Translations under genes and position numbers: made by a program
From: CAVONB01 sp963697205
GTDB lineage: Bacteria; Pseudomonadota; Alphaproteobacteria; Rhizobiales; Hyphomicrobiaceae
Length of the DNA: 64,000 bases
Direction of reading: 5' to 3'
Assembly (NCBI GenBank): GCA_963697205.1
Contig: CAVONB010000011.1
Location: 62,001-126,000, forward strand
Notes under the pieces: generated by a model
Seen by the model: the letters and a program-made list of their open reading frames with translations, nothing else
Told to the model about the DNA's origin: nothing
The model's database searches: none
Part shown: positions 1 through 9,941 of the stretch, piece by piece
Position numbering within the stretch: position 1 is the stretch's first letter
How the letters are laid out: each line of letters opens with the position of its first letter

Positions 1-2
1 TG

Positions 3-1115
3 GGCATCGCCGTCACCGGCGACGCCTTCAACGTCTTCGTGTTCCTTGAGATCTCGTCGCTGGCCACCTATGTGCTGATCGCGCTGGGTCGCCATCGCCG
101 CGCCCTGCTGGCCGCCTATCAGTACCTGATCATCGGCACCATCGGCGCCACCCTCTATGTCATCGGCGTCGGGCTGCTCTACCTCGTCACGGGGTCGCTC
201 AATCTTCATGACATCGCCGGCCGGCTCGGCCCGGCCATGGCGGAGTATCCCCGGCCGATCATCTCCGCGCTGGCCTTTCTCACCGTCGGCGTGTCACTGA
301 AGCTCGCACTCTTTCCCTTGCACGTCTGGCTCCCGAACGCCTACGCCTATGCGCCGTCCGTCGCCACGGTCTTCCTGGCGGGCACGGCCACCAAGGTGGC
401 CGTCTACCTCCTGATCCGCCTGTTGTTCTCCGTGTTCGGCGTCACTCTCGATCTCGACGCCTTGCGGGCCGGCGACGTCCTCATGGTCTTGTCCATCGCG
501 GCCATGTTCATCGCCTCCACGAGTGCCATCTTCGAGGGCAACGTGAAGCGGCTGCTCGCCTACTCGTCGGTGGCCCAGGTCGGCTACATCACGCTCGGCA
601 TCGCCCTCGCCAACCAGAACGGGCTCACCGGCGGCATCGTCCATCTCTTCAATCACGCGCTGATGAAGTCAACGGTGTTCCTCGCCGTCTGTGCGATGGT
701 CTATCGCCTCGGCGGCGCCGATCTGGGCCGCTTGGCGGGCATCGGCCGCACCATGCCGCTGACGACGGCGGCCTTCGTGGTCGGCGGCCTCGCCCTGATC
801 GGCGTGCCTGGGACCGCCGGCTTCATCTCCAAGTATTACCTCGCGATCGGCGCCATCGATAAGGGCTACTGGCCTCTGGTGTTCCTGATCGTGGCAAGCT
901 CCGTGCTCGCCGTCGTCTACGTCGGCAAGGTGGTCGAGGCCGCCTATTTCCGCGAGCCGTCCGAGCAGGCCGCGGCCGCGCGCGAGCCGCCCCTCTCTAT
1001 GCTGCTGCCCACGCTTGTTCTGGCGGCGGCGACGATATACTTCGGTCTGGAGACGAGCGCGAGCGCGGGCATCGCATCCTCGGCCGCCGCAATGCTGCTC
1101 GGAGGCATCAAATGA
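3..1115 (+). CDS. Monovalent cation/H+ antiporter subunit D-like protein (NuoN/MrpD family), 5' partial
   Basis: Membrane proton-translocating subunit of the Proton_antipo_M superfamily. The frame is open from base 3, so the true start lies upstream of the window. About 370 residues are visible, almost all in hydrophobic helices. Family hallmarks are the block with HVWLPNAYAYAPSV and a following buried Lys in TATKVAVYLL, and the later FNHALMKSTVFL, matching the conserved Lys/His positions of antiporter-like subunits. Its stop overlaps the next gene's start (ATGA at 1112-1115), so the two are probably translationally coupled. Two further paralogs follow, which suggests an Mrp-type Na+/H+ antiporter or related complex. 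The family is clear; the exact subunit letter is not. Confidence 0.85.
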   Translation, partial: GIAVTGDAFNVFVFLEISSLATYVLIALGRHRRALLAAYQYLIIGTIGATLYVIGVGLLYLVTGSLNLHDIAGRLGPAMAEYPRPIISALAFLTVGVSLKLALFPLHVWLPNAYAYAPSVATVFLAGTATKVAVYLLIRLLFSVFGVTLDLDALRAGDVLMVLSIAAMFIASTSAIFEGNVKRLLAYSSVAQVGYITLGIALANQNGLTGGIVHLFNHALMKSTVFLAVCAMVYRLGGADLGRLAGIGRTMPLTTAAFVVGGLALIGVPGTAGFISKYYLAIGAIDKGYWPLVFLIVASSVLAVVYVGKVVEAAYFREPSEQAAAAREPPLSMLLPTLVLAAATIYFGLETSASAGIASSAAAMLLGGIK

Positions 1116-2612
1116 TCTCCGGACTGGCACCCACCACGCTCGTCGTGCTCGCCATGCTCGTGCCCTTGGCGGCCGCCGGCCTCATCGCGCTTCTCCATCG
1201 CGCCCCCAACCTGCGCGAGACGGTCACGCTCATCGCCGCCGCCTTCGTCGCGTGGACGGTCTGGAGCCTCGCGCCGCACGTAATCGCCGGCGCGCGGCCC
1301 GCCCTCGACGTGATCGATGTGGCGCCGGGCCTCAAAATCGCCTTCGAGGTCGAGCCGCTCGGCCTGCTGTTCGCGCTCGTGGCCGGATCACTGTGGATCG
1401 TCAACTCGGTCTATTCGATCGGCTACATGCGCGGCCACAACGAGCCGCGCCAGACGTCCTTCTACGTCTGCTTCGCCATCGCCATTGCCGCGACCATGGG
1501 CATCGCCTTCGCCGGCAACCTGTTCACGCTGTTCCTGTTCTACGAGATCCTGACGCTCTCGACCTACCCGCTCGTCACGCACAAGGGTAACGGGGAGGCC
1601 ATGCGCGGCGGCCGCGTCTACCTTGTGCTGCTGCTCGGCACCTCGATGATGCTGCTGCTCCCCGCCATCATCGGCACCAGCCTCATCGCCGGCACACTCG
1701 ACTTCAAGCAGGGCGGTATCCTCGCCGGAAAGGCGACACCGCTGGTCATGGGGCTCTTGTTCGCCCTCTACGCCTTCGGCATCGGCAAGGCCGCCCTGAT
1801 GCCGTTCCACTTCTGGCTGCCCTCTGCGATGGTCGCCCCGACCCCCGTCAGCGCGCTCCTGCACGCCGTCGCCGTCGTCAAGGCCGGCGTCTTCACGGTC
1901 TTGAAAGTGGTCGTCTACGTCTTCGGCATGGATACGCTGCGCACCACGGGCGCCATCTGACTGGCTCGTCTACTTCGCCTCTGCCTGCCTCATCGTCGCC
2001 TCGGTGGTGGCCATGACGAAGGACAATCTCAAGGCGCGTCTCGCCTACTCGACGGTCTCCCAGCTTGCCTACGTCGTGCTCGGTGCCAGCCTCGCCGTCT
2101 CCGCTGGCATCCTCGGCGGCGCCGTCCAGATCGCCATGCACGCCGCCGGCAAGATCACGCTCTTCTTCTGCGCCGGTGCGATCTACGTCGCCGCTCACAA
2201 GACCGAAATCAGCGAGTTGGACGGTCTCGGCCGCAAGATGCCGTTCACGTTCGCAGCCTTTCTGATCGGCGCCCTGTCGATCATCGGCCTGCCACCGCTG
2301 GCGGGCTCCTGGACCAAATGGTGGCTGATGCTCGGCGCGCTCGACTCCGGTCACCGCTTTGTCGTCGTGGTGCTCCTGGTATCGTCGCTGCTGAACGTGC
2401 TCTACCTTCTGCCGATCGCCTTCCGGGCGTTCTTCGCAAGCCCACCGCGTTGCGTTAGCGTCGGTGCCGCGGGGCACGAGGTGCCCGACGGCATCGAGCG
2501 CACCCACTGGCTGGCCGTACTGCCACCCTGCGTGACCGCAGCCGCCTGCCTCGTCTTGTTCTTCTATGCGGACCGGATCGTCGATCTGATCCGCCCGATC
2601 GTCCTGCCGTGA
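1112..2612 (+). CDS. Monovalent cation/H+ antiporter subunit D family protein, single frameshift
   Basis: Second antiporter-like membrane subunit, about 499 residues once one extra base is removed. Reading from the ATG at 1112 gives a normal N-terminal half (YSIGYMRGHNEPRQ; AALMPFHFWLPSAMVAPTPV, the conserved WLP..A..APTPVSALLHA block with its Lys). It meets TGA at 1958-1960. Dropping the A near 1955 restores the family sequence (SDWLVYFASA...LKARLAYSTVSQLAYV) through to 2612. It belongs with the flanking antiporter genes by overlap and paralogy. The break is probably a sequence error, because both halves are fully conserved, but a real null allele cannot be excluded. Confidence 0.8.
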
Positions 2613-2620
2613 GAGGCCTC

Positions 2621-2902
2621 ATGAGCGACCGCGCGAACGAAGAGACACCTCAACCGAAGGAAGAGCCCGGCTGGTTCGAGCGGCGCGATACCCAGAACGC
2701 GCTCTTCTACATCCTGCTCTTCATTGCGGGCGTGCTCACCATCTCCGAGTTCCTCTACGAGCACCACCCCCACTTCGACATCGAGTACATCCCCGAGTTC
2801 TTCGAGCTGTTCGGCTTCTTCGCCTTCGTCTTCATCGTCTTCGCAGGCCGGGCACTGCGCACGATCATCATGCGCGACGAGGACTACTATGACCGCCGCT
2901 GA
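2621..2902 (+). CDS. Small membrane protein of the antiporter operon (function unknown)
   Basis: About 93 residues. A charged, proline-containing N-terminus (PQPKEEPGWFERRD) is followed by two hydrophobic helices (ALFYILLFIAGVLTISEF and an FFELFGFFAFVFIVFAG stretch) and a basic/acidic tail ending DEDYYDRR. A GTG at 2609 overlaps the previous stop, but the ATG at 2621 gives the more natural start. The 3' end overlaps the next antiporter gene (its ATG is at 2889). I do not recognise a named family. Position between two large antiporter subunits suggests an accessory membrane subunit of the same complex. Confidence 0.7.
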   Translation: MSDRANEETPQPKEEPGWFERRDTQNALFYILLFIAGVLTISEFLYEHHPHFDIEYIPEFFELFGFFAFVFIVFAGRALRTIIMRDEDYYDRR

Positions 2903-4590
2903 GCTCAACCCCGCGCTGCTGCTGATCCTCGCCGGCATCCTCGCCGCGTTCGTGCCGCGCGGCTTGCGCCATGCCCTGTCGCTGGGCGCGCCGATGGCCG
3001 GCGCCGCCGTGCTGTTCTCCAGCACGATCGGCATGCGTCAGACGGTCAACGTCGCGGGCCTCGAGCTCGTCGTCCTGCGCCTGGACGCGCTGGCGTTTCC
3101 GTTCGTGCTGATCTTCCTGATCGCAGCCTTCCTCTGCGCGATCTATTCTCTCCACCAGGACGACCGGATCCACGATTCAGCCGCCCTGATCTACGCCGGC
3201 GCCGCCGTCGGCGCCGTCCTCGCCGGCGATCTGGCGACGCTCTTCATCTACTGGGAGATCACCGCGATCTCTTCGGTGTTCCTGATCCTGGCCGCGCGCA
3301 CCGAGCGGGCCTACCACGCCTCCATGCGCTATCTCGTCTGGCAGATCGGCTCCGGCGTGCTGCTTCTCGCCGGCATCCTCATGCACTGGCGCGTGACCGG
3401 CAGTCTCGCCTTCGACAAGATGCCGCTCGTCGGCATGGCCGCGTGGCTGATCTTCATCGCCTTCGGCATCAAGTGCGCCTTCCCGTTTCTGCACAACTGG
3501 CTGCAGGACGCCTACCCGGAAGCGACCGTCACCGGTACCGTTGTGCTTTCGGCGTTCACCACCAAGCTCGCGATCTACGCCTTCGCCCGCGCATTTCCCG
3601 GCGAGTCGCTGCTGATCCCGATCGGCGCGGTCATGACCTGCTTCCCGGTTTTCTTCGCCGTCATCGAGAACGACCTGCGGCGCGTCCTGTCGTTCTCGCT
3701 CAACAACCAGCTGGGCTTCATGATCGTCGGCATCGGCATTGGCTCGGAGATGGCGATCAACGGCGCGGTCAGCCACGCCTTTGCACACATCATCTACAAG
3801 TCGCTGCTGTTCATGAGCATGGGCGCGGTGCTCTACCGCGTCGGCACCGTCAAGGCGTCCGAGCTCGGCGGCCTTTACAAATCGATGCCCCTGACCACCG
3901 TCTTCTGCATCATCGGCGCCATCTCGATCGCGGGCTTTCCGCTCACCTCCGGCTTCGTGACCAAGAGCCTGACGTTGACCGCCGCTGAGGAATTCGGCCT
4001 GTTCTGGATCTGGCTGATGCTGATTTTCGCCTCCGCCGGCGTCATGGAGCACTCGGGCATTAAGATCCCGTACTTCGCGTTCTTCGCCCATGACGGCGGC
4101 CACCGCGTGCGCGAGGCGCCCGTCAACATGCTGCTGGCGATGGCCATCTGCGCCGTCGCCTGCATCGTCATCGGCGTGGCTCCCAAAATTCTCTACCAGA
4201 TCCTTCCCTATCCCGTTGACAAGAGCCCTTACACCGCGGCGGGCGTCATCACCAAGACGCAGCTGCTGGTGTTCTCGGTGCTTGCGTTCGCCGTGCTGGT
4301 GCGCACGGGCCTCTACCCCAAGGAAATTCCGTCGACCAACCTCAACACCGACTGGATCTTCCGCCGTCTCGGCAAGTCCATCGTGCTCGGTGTCTATGGC
4401 GCCGCTCGCGGCGTCTGGACGGGGCTCGAACGCAGCGTGCGCTCCGGCTCGTTCTTCACGCAGCGCGTCGCGCACCGCCATCACGGTCCCGATGGCGATC
4501 TTCGGACGCTGGTGGCCGACGGGCTCCATGGCGTTCTGGACCACGGTGATGCTCGGCGCTTATCTGCTGCTCTCGTTCGTGCGCTGGTGA
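2889..4590 (+). CDS. Proton-conducting antiporter subunit (NuoL/MrpD-like), single frameshift
   Basis: Third large antiporter-like subunit, about 566 residues after removal of one base. It shows the family block FPFLHNWLQDAYPEATVTGT with the following TTKLAIYAF Lys, and AFAHIIYKSLLFMSMG. The frame from 2889 runs to about 4466 (GSFFTQ); the C-terminal helix (TAITVPMAIFG ... LLLSFVRW) continues one base shifted to a stop at 4588-4590. The break therefore affects only the last transmembrane segment. It overlaps the small membrane gene upstream. A GC-rich hairpin follows directly. Three MrpD-type subunits in a row is unusual for a classical Mrp operon; the upstream genes outside the window would settle the complex type. 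Confidence 0.8.
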
Positions 4591-4592
4591 AG

Positions 4593-4612
4593 CGTGGGCC
4601 TGCGGGCCCACG
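4593..4612. terminator. Hairpin between convergent genes
   Basis: Perfect inverted repeat CGTGGGCC / GGCCCACG with a 4-nt loop, lying between the stop of the antiporter operon and the stop of the convergent DUF938 gene. There is no clear T-tract on either side, so it may act as a weak bidirectional terminator. Confidence 0.5.
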
Positions 4613-4629
4613 TCCGGCTCGATGCGGTC

Positions 4630-5274
4630 TCAGATGCGCCGGAACGTGACCGACAGGTTGTTGGCCGGCATCTCGATCACTTCGGGCGCGCCGAAGCCGC
4701 ATTCGCCCGCCACCGCCGCGACGGCCTCCAGGTCGCGCACGCCCCACGACGGATTGCGCGATTTGAGGCTCTGATCGAACGCCTCGTTGCTCGGCGCCAG
4801 CTGTCCGCCGCGCCGGTACGGTCCATAAAGGCACAGCACGCCGCCTGCCGATAGGATGCGCCCCGCCCCCGCGATGAGCCCGAGTGTCGCCGACCACGGC
4901 GCGATGTGGATCATGTTGTTGGCGATCACCGCGTCGGCATGTGGCACCGGCCAGACCGGCGCGTGCACATCGATATCGAGCGCCGGCTGCACGTTTGCCA
5001 GGCGGCTGGCGCCAACCCAGGCATCGATGCTCGCGCGCGCCTGCGGATCGGGATCGCTCGGCTGGAACACGAGCTCGCCCGGCAGGTTCTGTGCGAAATG
5101 CAGGACATGCTCGCCCGTCCCGCTCGCGATCTCGAGCACCAGCCCGCGCGCGGGAAGCACGTCGCGCAGCACACCCAGGATGGCGTCGCGATTGCGTGCC
5201 GCCGACGGTGCCATCCGGCGTGGATCGCCATCCGCCAAGATGCGATTGCCCTGCTCGCGGGACTGATCCGTCAT
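4630..5274 (-). CDS. DUF938 domain-containing class I SAM-dependent methyltransferase
   Basis: Protein of 214 residues matching DUF938 (related to eukaryotic METTL26). It carries the SAM-binding motif I EIASGTGEHVLHFA (about residues 48-61), followed by the DPDP acidic strand and the motif NNMIHIAPWSAT characteristic of this family, then LYGPYRRGGQ. The full-length domain is present. Its start codon overlaps the stop of the flavin monooxygenase gene upstream (ATGA at 5271-5274 on the minus strand), so the two form a coupled unit. The methyl acceptor of this family is not established, and context gives no substrate. Confidence 0.85.
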   Translation of the reverse strand: MTDQSREQGNRILADGDPRRMAPSAARNRDAILGVLRDVLPARGLVLEIASGTGEHVLHFAQNLPGELVFQPSDPDPQARASIDAWVGASRLANVQPALDIDVHAPVWPVPHADAVIANNMIHIAPWSATLGLIAGAGRILSAGGVLCLYGPYRRGGQLAPSNEAFDQSLKSRNPSWGVRDLEAVAAVAGECGFGAPEVIEMPANNLSVTFRRI

Positions 5275-6383
5275 GACGCCTCCCGCGCGCTGGCGCCCGC
5301 TGCCGCCACGCGGCCCTGCGCCGTGCCGCCTCGCCCTGCCAGCGGACCGACCGCACGCTCGATCAACGGCAGCACCTTGCTGCCGAACGCCTCGATCGAG
5401 CGCATGACAGCTTTTTGGGGCACCGCGCCGATCGCCATGTAGAGCGCGATGTGAGCCGGGTCGACCGCCTCGATCTCGGCGGCGAGCTTTTCAGCGACCG
5501 TCGCCGGATCGCCGATCGGGTTCCACGCGAGCAGCTCCTCCGGGCTCATTTCGCCCTCGAAGCCTTCTTCCGGCAGGAACGCGCTCGGCAACGTGGTTTG
5601 CCCTTTCCTGAGGTAGCGCGACTGTCGCACCTGATTGCGTGCGTTCTCCGCGTAGGCGAGCGCGTCGGCCTTGTCGTCGGTCACGTAGCAGTAGCGCAGC
5701 GTCGAGAACGCCAGCGACTCGGCATCCTTGCCCTCCGCCCGCCATACCGCATCCGCGCCCTCGCGCACCTCTTTCAGCGTCGCTACGTCCCGCCCGAACC
5801 CGGACGCGATCAGCGGGTAGCCGCGCCGCGCCGCGATCGCGATCGACCCCGCGCTGTTGCCGGCGAGCCAGATCGGCGGCCCGCCCGCTTGCGTCTGCGG
5901 CAGCGACAGATGCGTCTGTGGCAGGTCGTAGTGGCGGCCGTGGTATTCGACCGCGCCTTGCGTGAAGCTCTGTGTCAGGATGTCCAGCAGCTCTTCCGTC
6001 ATGCCGCGCGACTGCTCCAGCGTGACGCCGAAACGGGCCAGCTCGTGCGCCTGGTAGCCGCTGCCGATGCCCACGATAAGGCGGCCGCCGGCCAGCGCAT
6101 CGACGAACGCGATCTCGCCCATCAGTCGCGCCGGCTGGTAGAGGCAGCCCAGGATCACCGCCGTCCCGAGCCGGATTCGCGTCGTGACCGCCGCAACGTG
6201 CGCTGCCAGCATCAGCGGCGAGGGGGTGAGGGCATAGTTCGAGAAGTGATGCTCCGTGAACCAGGACACGCCGAAGCCCGCCGCCTCCGCGGCCCGGATC
6301 TGCTGGACGGTGTCGGCGAGCAGCTGCGGCACGGCCTGCGCCGGATCGCGGCGGTTGACGAGATTGAAGATGCCGAAGTCCAT
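5271..6383 (-). CDS. LLM class flavin-dependent oxidoreductase (luciferase-like monooxygenase)
   Basis: Protein of 370 residues of the bacterial luciferase superfamily, which uses reduced FMN and O2. Seen in sequence: an N-terminal MDFGIFNLVNRR strand, FGVSWFTEHHFSNYAL (typical EHHF motif), LGTAVILGCLYQPARL and GIGSGYQAHELARFG. The start at 6383 was chosen because it begins the conserved first strand and has GGAGGCAGG eight bases upstream; the longer open frame is not conserved. It is divergent from the MDR gene at 6591, with about 200 bp between. The stop overlaps the DUF938 start. Substrate unknown. Confidence 0.85.
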   Translation of the reverse strand: MDFGIFNLVNRRDPAQAVPQLLADTVQQIRAAEAAGFGVSWFTEHHFSNYALTPSPLMLAAHVAAVTTRIRLGTAVILGCLYQPARLMGEIAFVDALAGGRLIVGIGSGYQAHELARFGVTLEQSRGMTEELLDILTQSFTQGAVEYHGRHYDLPQTHLSLPQTQAGGPPIWLAGNSAGSIAIAARRGYPLIASGFGRDVATLKEVREGADAVWRAEGKDAESLAFSTLRYCYVTDDKADALAYAENARNQVRQSRYLRKGQTTLPSAFLPEEGFEGEMSPEELLAWNPIGDPATVAEKLAAEIEAVDPAHIALYMAIGAVPQKAVMRSIEAFGSKVLPLIERAVGPLAGRGGTAQGRVAAAGASAREAS

Positions 6384-6590
6384 GATACCCCTGCCTCCGG
6401 GTTCTCGGCTATTAGGGAGAGCCTTTGGTCCCCCGGTCAAGCCGGAACGCCTCGCAGGCAGGCCGACCGCGCCGGTTGCATTGCGGCCGGCTCCGGTGCG
6501 ACACTCGCCGCGAACGACGCCAAACAAGCAGACAAGCGCCCCGCCGCCGGTTCACGCAGCGGCAGGCGCACGCGCGAGGAGACCCCCACG

Positions 6591-7520
6591 ATGAAGGCGA
6601 TATATTTCGATAAGAATGGCGGCCTGGATGTCCTCAAGTACGGCGACCTGCCCGACCCGGTCGCCAAGGCCGGCGAGATCGTCGTCGACATCCATTCGGC
6701 GAGCGTCAACGCGGCCGACGCCAAGGTCCGCGAAGGCGGCAGCTACGGCGCGGTGCCGTTCTTTCCCTACGTGCTCGGACGCGACTTTTCCGGCGTCGTC
6801 GCCAGCGTCGGCGAGGGCGTGAGCGACTTCAAGGTCGGCGATCCCGTCTTCGGCGTCTGCGCGGTCGGCCAGGAAGGCACCTACTGCGAGAAGATCGCCG
6901 TCAAGGCGGATATCTGCGCGAAGAAGCCCGACTTCGTCACCCACGCCGAGGCCGCGACCCTCGCACTGACCGGCCTCACCGCGATCATCTCGGTCGAGGA
7001 GACGCTGGGTCTGAAGCCCGGCGAGACCATCCTGATCCAGGGCGGCGCGGGCGGTGTCGCCGGCTACGCCATCCAGCTTGCAAAGCACATTGGTGCAAAG
7101 GTCATCACGACGGCCAGTGCCGGCAACCACGATTACGTCAAAGGCCTCGGCGCCGACCAGGTGATCGACTATCGCAAGCAGGACTTCACCACGATCGGCC
7201 AGATCTGCGACTGCGCGTTCGATACCGTCGGCGGCGACGTCGCAATGAAGACGTTCCAGGTCATCAAGCCGGGCGGCCGCGCAGCCTTCATCGCGTCCGG
7301 CGCCAACGCGCCGGCGTCTCCACGCGCCGACGTTCAATCGCTGCGCCCCAAGGTCGGCCGCTCCAGAAAGCATCTGGAACGCATCATGGAGCTGCAGAAG
7401 TCCGGCACCATCAAGCTGCCCGAGATCCACCGCTTCCCTCTGCGCGAAGCCGTCGAGGCGCAGCGGATCAGCGAGGGTCGCCACTTCCGCGGCAAACTGA
7501 TCCTCGACGTGCGCGCATAG
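6591..7520 (+). CDS. NADP-dependent oxidoreductase, quinone oxidoreductase-like (zinc-independent MDR)
   Basis: Protein of 309 residues in the medium-chain dehydrogenase/reductase superfamily. It has an N-terminal GroES-like fold (ASVNAADAKVREGG, GRDFSGVVASVGEGV) and a Rossmann domain with the nucleotide motif QGGAGGVAGYAIQLAKHIGA (around residues 145-165). The zinc-binding cysteine cluster of alcohol dehydrogenases is absent, as expected for quinone oxidoreductase-type enzymes. The ATG at 6591 is preceded by a GAGGAG ribosome binding site; the upstream open frame is antisense to the monooxygenase and not real. The epimerase follows 13 bases downstream, so they are probably cotranscribed. Confidence 0.85.
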   Translation: MKAIYFDKNGGLDVLKYGDLPDPVAKAGEIVVDIHSASVNAADAKVREGGSYGAVPFFPYVLGRDFSGVVASVGEGVSDFKVGDPVFGVCAVGQEGTYCEKIAVKADICAKKPDFVTHAEAATLALTGLTAIISVEETLGLKPGETILIQGGAGGVAGYAIQLAKHIGAKVITTASAGNHDYVKGLGADQVIDYRKQDFTTIGQICDCAFDTVGGDVAMKTFQVIKPGGRAAFIASGANAPASPRADVQSLRPKVGRSRKHLERIMELQKSGTIKLPEIHRFPLREAVEAQRISEGRHFRGKLILDVRA

Positions 7521-7533
7521 GCGGGAGCAGTAG

Positions 7534-8406
7534 ATGCCAACCGTCGTCGTCACCGGCGGCAGCGGCAAGACGGGCAGCGCGGTCATCCGTGAGCTTCTGG
7601 CGCACGGCTGGCAGGTGCTGAACGTTGACGTCGCCGCGCCGCGCGAGCCGCTGTGCCAGTGGCTGAAGGCGGATCTCACCGATATGGGGCAGGCGGTCGA
7701 CGCGATCCGCCGCCCGCCCGGCATGGTCGACCGCCGTCGCGGGCCGCTGGGTGATGCCGAAGCCGTCATCCATCTTGCCGGCATCACCGCGCCCGCGCTG
7801 CTGCCGGATGCCGTGACCTTTCAGACCAACCTGATGAGCACGTACAACGTGTTCAACGCGGCCCTGCGTTTCGGGCTGCGCCGCGTCGTCTACATGTCGA
7901 GCGAGACGGTGTTCGGCCTGCCGTTCACACGCACCCCGCCGCAGTTCGCGCCCGTCACCGAGGATCATCCCGTCGTGCCGGAATCCGGCTACGCCTTCGG
8001 CAAATGTATGACGGAGGACATGGCGCGTCAGATGAACCGCTGGTGTCCTGACGTATCGTTCATAGGCTTCCGACTCTCCAACGTGTTCGACGACAAGGAC
8101 TCCGCGGAGATCCCCTCGTTCTGGGCAGATCCCGCAACCCGCAAGTGGAACCTGTGGAGCTGGGTTGACGCCCGTGACGTCGCACAGGCCTGTCGCCTGG
8201 CGCTGGAGGCACCGCTCAGCGGCGCGGACGTTTTCACCATCGCGGCAGCCGACACCTTGATGCGGGAAACCAATGCCGAGCTGATGGCGCGCTATTACCC
8301 CGATGTCCCGATCCGCGGCGAAATCGGCACACACGACACGCTGCTGTCGATCGACAAGGCGCGGCGCCTGCTGGGTTACGCGCCGCGCCACACCTGGCGT
8401 GTCTAG
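7534..8406 (+). CDS. NAD(P)-dependent epimerase/dehydratase (extended SDR)
   Basis: Protein of 290 residues with the extended short-chain dehydrogenase signature. An N-terminal Rossmann motif TGGSGKTGSAVIREL is followed by DLTD, an HLAGITAP segment, SSETVFG (catalytic Ser region) and the YAFGK catalytic Tyr-x-x-x-Lys around residue 150. The C-terminus has WSWVDARDVAQACRLALE, typical of the sugar epimerase fold. The preceding MDR gene ends 13 bases upstream, suggesting an operon. The substrate cannot be named. The C-terminus is slightly short but plausible. Confidence 0.82.
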   Translation: MPTVVVTGGSGKTGSAVIRELLAHGWQVLNVDVAAPREPLCQWLKADLTDMGQAVDAIRRPPGMVDRRRGPLGDAEAVIHLAGITAPALLPDAVTFQTNLMSTYNVFNAALRFGLRRVVYMSSETVFGLPFTRTPPQFAPVTEDHPVVPESGYAFGKCMTEDMARQMNRWCPDVSFIGFRLSNVFDDKDSAEIPSFWADPATRKWNLWSWVDARDVAQACRLALEAPLSGADVFTIAAADTLMRETNAELMARYYPDVPIRGEIGTHDTLLSIDKARRLLGYAPRHTWRV

Positions 8407-8459
8407 CTCTCGCCGGAAACCGGCGTGCGATGTGCGCGCCGACCAGCACCCGTGAGCGA

Positions 8460-9677
8460 TCAATTTGACCCGTTGCCGAGCAGCGGCCGCCGCTTCCTCT
8501 CGTAGCCAGCGACGTGCTCCGCGATTTTGAAGCGCGCGGGGAACGGGAACGAGATGTGCTTTTGCACCAGCGAGTCGCGCACGTACTTCTCGATCTCCAT
8601 GCCCTGGATCACGCCCATGCCACCAAACAGCTCCATGCAGTCGATGGCGACGCGGTGCACGACCTCGCCCGTGAACGCGCCCGCCATGTGCTCGTAGGGC
8701 ATTTCGTCGACGCCGCCCGACAGCATCTCCTCGCCGTTGTCTTTGGCCCACGCCGCTTTCCAGATCAGGTTGCGCGCCGCCTCCAGGTTCATCGCCGCGT
8801 TGGCGATGATCAGGCCGGCGCCCTGATGCTGGATGATCGGCTTGCCGCCGGCCCGCCGGTCCTTGATGTAGGCAACCGTCGAGTCCAAGGCCGCACGCCC
8901 GAGCCCCAGCGTCATCGACGCGATGGCGAGCGTCGTGCCCATGTCCGTGCGCCCCGGCGGCGGCGGCGCCAGGATGCGGCCCTTGGGCACGCGCACGTTG
9001 TCGAAGAAGATCTCGGCGTTGTCGCCGATGCGCCGCCCGATCTTCGACATCGGGTGACGCACCAGCCCCGGTGAATCGCCTTCCACCAGGAACGCCTGCG
9101 GTCCCTTGTCGGTCTGCGCCAGCGTCACGAGCAGCTTCGCCATGTAGCCGACCGTCTGGAAGTTCTTCGCGCCGTTGATGATCCACGATCCGTCCGGCTG
9201 CTCGACGGCGGTCGTGCGGAATTTGACGTGCTCCGGCGTCTCCGTGAAGTAGTCGAAGCCGAGGTCCGTGTCGGGCTCGTGGATGGCGACGGTCGTGAAA
9301 TAGAGGTCGTCGTTGACGTAGCGGGGGATGAAGTACTCCTGCTGCTCAGGCGTCATCCTGAGCTCGAACCAGTCGCGCGCGCGCCGCGCCGGCAGCATGT
9401 AGTAGTAAGCCGTACCGATGTCGCCCGCGCCGAGTTCCTCCGCGATCAGGCACGACGTCAGATGATCGGTGACACCCGCGCCGCCGTTCTTCTCCGAAAG
9501 GCAGTAGGTGCGAAAGCCCAGCTGCGAGCCCTTCTTCAACAGCTCGATTGGCACCCGCTTCTCCCAGGACGGCTCCTTGTCGAGTTCGATCGCGAGCGGC
9601 CTGATCTCGTTCTGGGCAAATTCGCGGGCCAGATCGCGGAAAGCGATCTGATCCTCGGTCAGCCGAAAGTCCAACAT
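8460..9677 (-). CDS. Acyl-CoA dehydrogenase family protein
   Basis: FAD-dependent dehydrogenase of 405 residues. It begins DFRLTEDQIAFRDLAREFAQ, the usual first helix. The middle beta-domain contains GSWIINGAKNFQTVGYMAKL. The C-terminal helical domain has QHQGAGLIIANAAMNLEAARNL and ELFGGMGVIQGMEIEKYVRD, matching the G-G-x-G-x family end motif. The start at 9677 was chosen for that conserved beginning and the GGGAGGAAACGC upstream. It faces the epimerase convergently and is divergent from the VOC gene at 9942. The acyl substrate is unknown; some members act on branched or aromatic CoA esters. Confidence 0.87.
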   Translation of the reverse strand: MLDFRLTEDQIAFRDLAREFAQNEIRPLAIELDKEPSWEKRVPIELLKKGSQLGFRTYCLSEKNGGAGVTDHLTSCLIAEELGAGDIGTAYYYMLPARRARDWFELRMTPEQQEYFIPRYVNDDLYFTTVAIHEPDTDLGFDYFTETPEHVKFRTTAVEQPDGSWIINGAKNFQTVGYMAKLLVTLAQTDKGPQAFLVEGDSPGLVRHPMSKIGRRIGDNAEIFFDNVRVPKGRILAPPPPGRTDMGTTLAIASMTLGLGRAALDSTVAYIKDRRAGGKPIIQHQGAGLIIANAAMNLEAARNLIWKAAWAKDNGEEMLSGGVDEMPYEHMAGAFTGEVVHRVAIDCMELFGGMGVIQGMEIEKYVRDSLVQKHISFPFPARFKIAEHVAGYERKRRPLLGNGSN

Positions 9678-9941
9678 GCGTTTCCTCCCCTCATGATGCA
9701 CGGGCGCTGGACCCCAGGGGCGGGTCGCGCCTTGTGTGACGTCGGGAGAGCGATCCTCCCGCCGGTGGAATGGTACGCCGGTGGGCGCGCCTGACCAGCG
9801 GCAATTTTCGCGCGTCTGCCCAGGCGCCCGAGCATCGCGGACCCGCGCGCGTAGCGGTGGCGCGCCGCAGCCCGCGCGACCTTCGCTGGATGGACCGCGC
9901 CGTGCTAGGCTGTCGGTCTCGCCGCGCAACCGGAGCGTGAG

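Noticed and set aside
3177..4544. 455-residue open frame on the minus strand over the antiporter genes
   Set aside because: Arg/His/Gly/Asp-rich shadow of a GC-rich gene; no family motif, and the plus strand has clear conserved membrane proteins.
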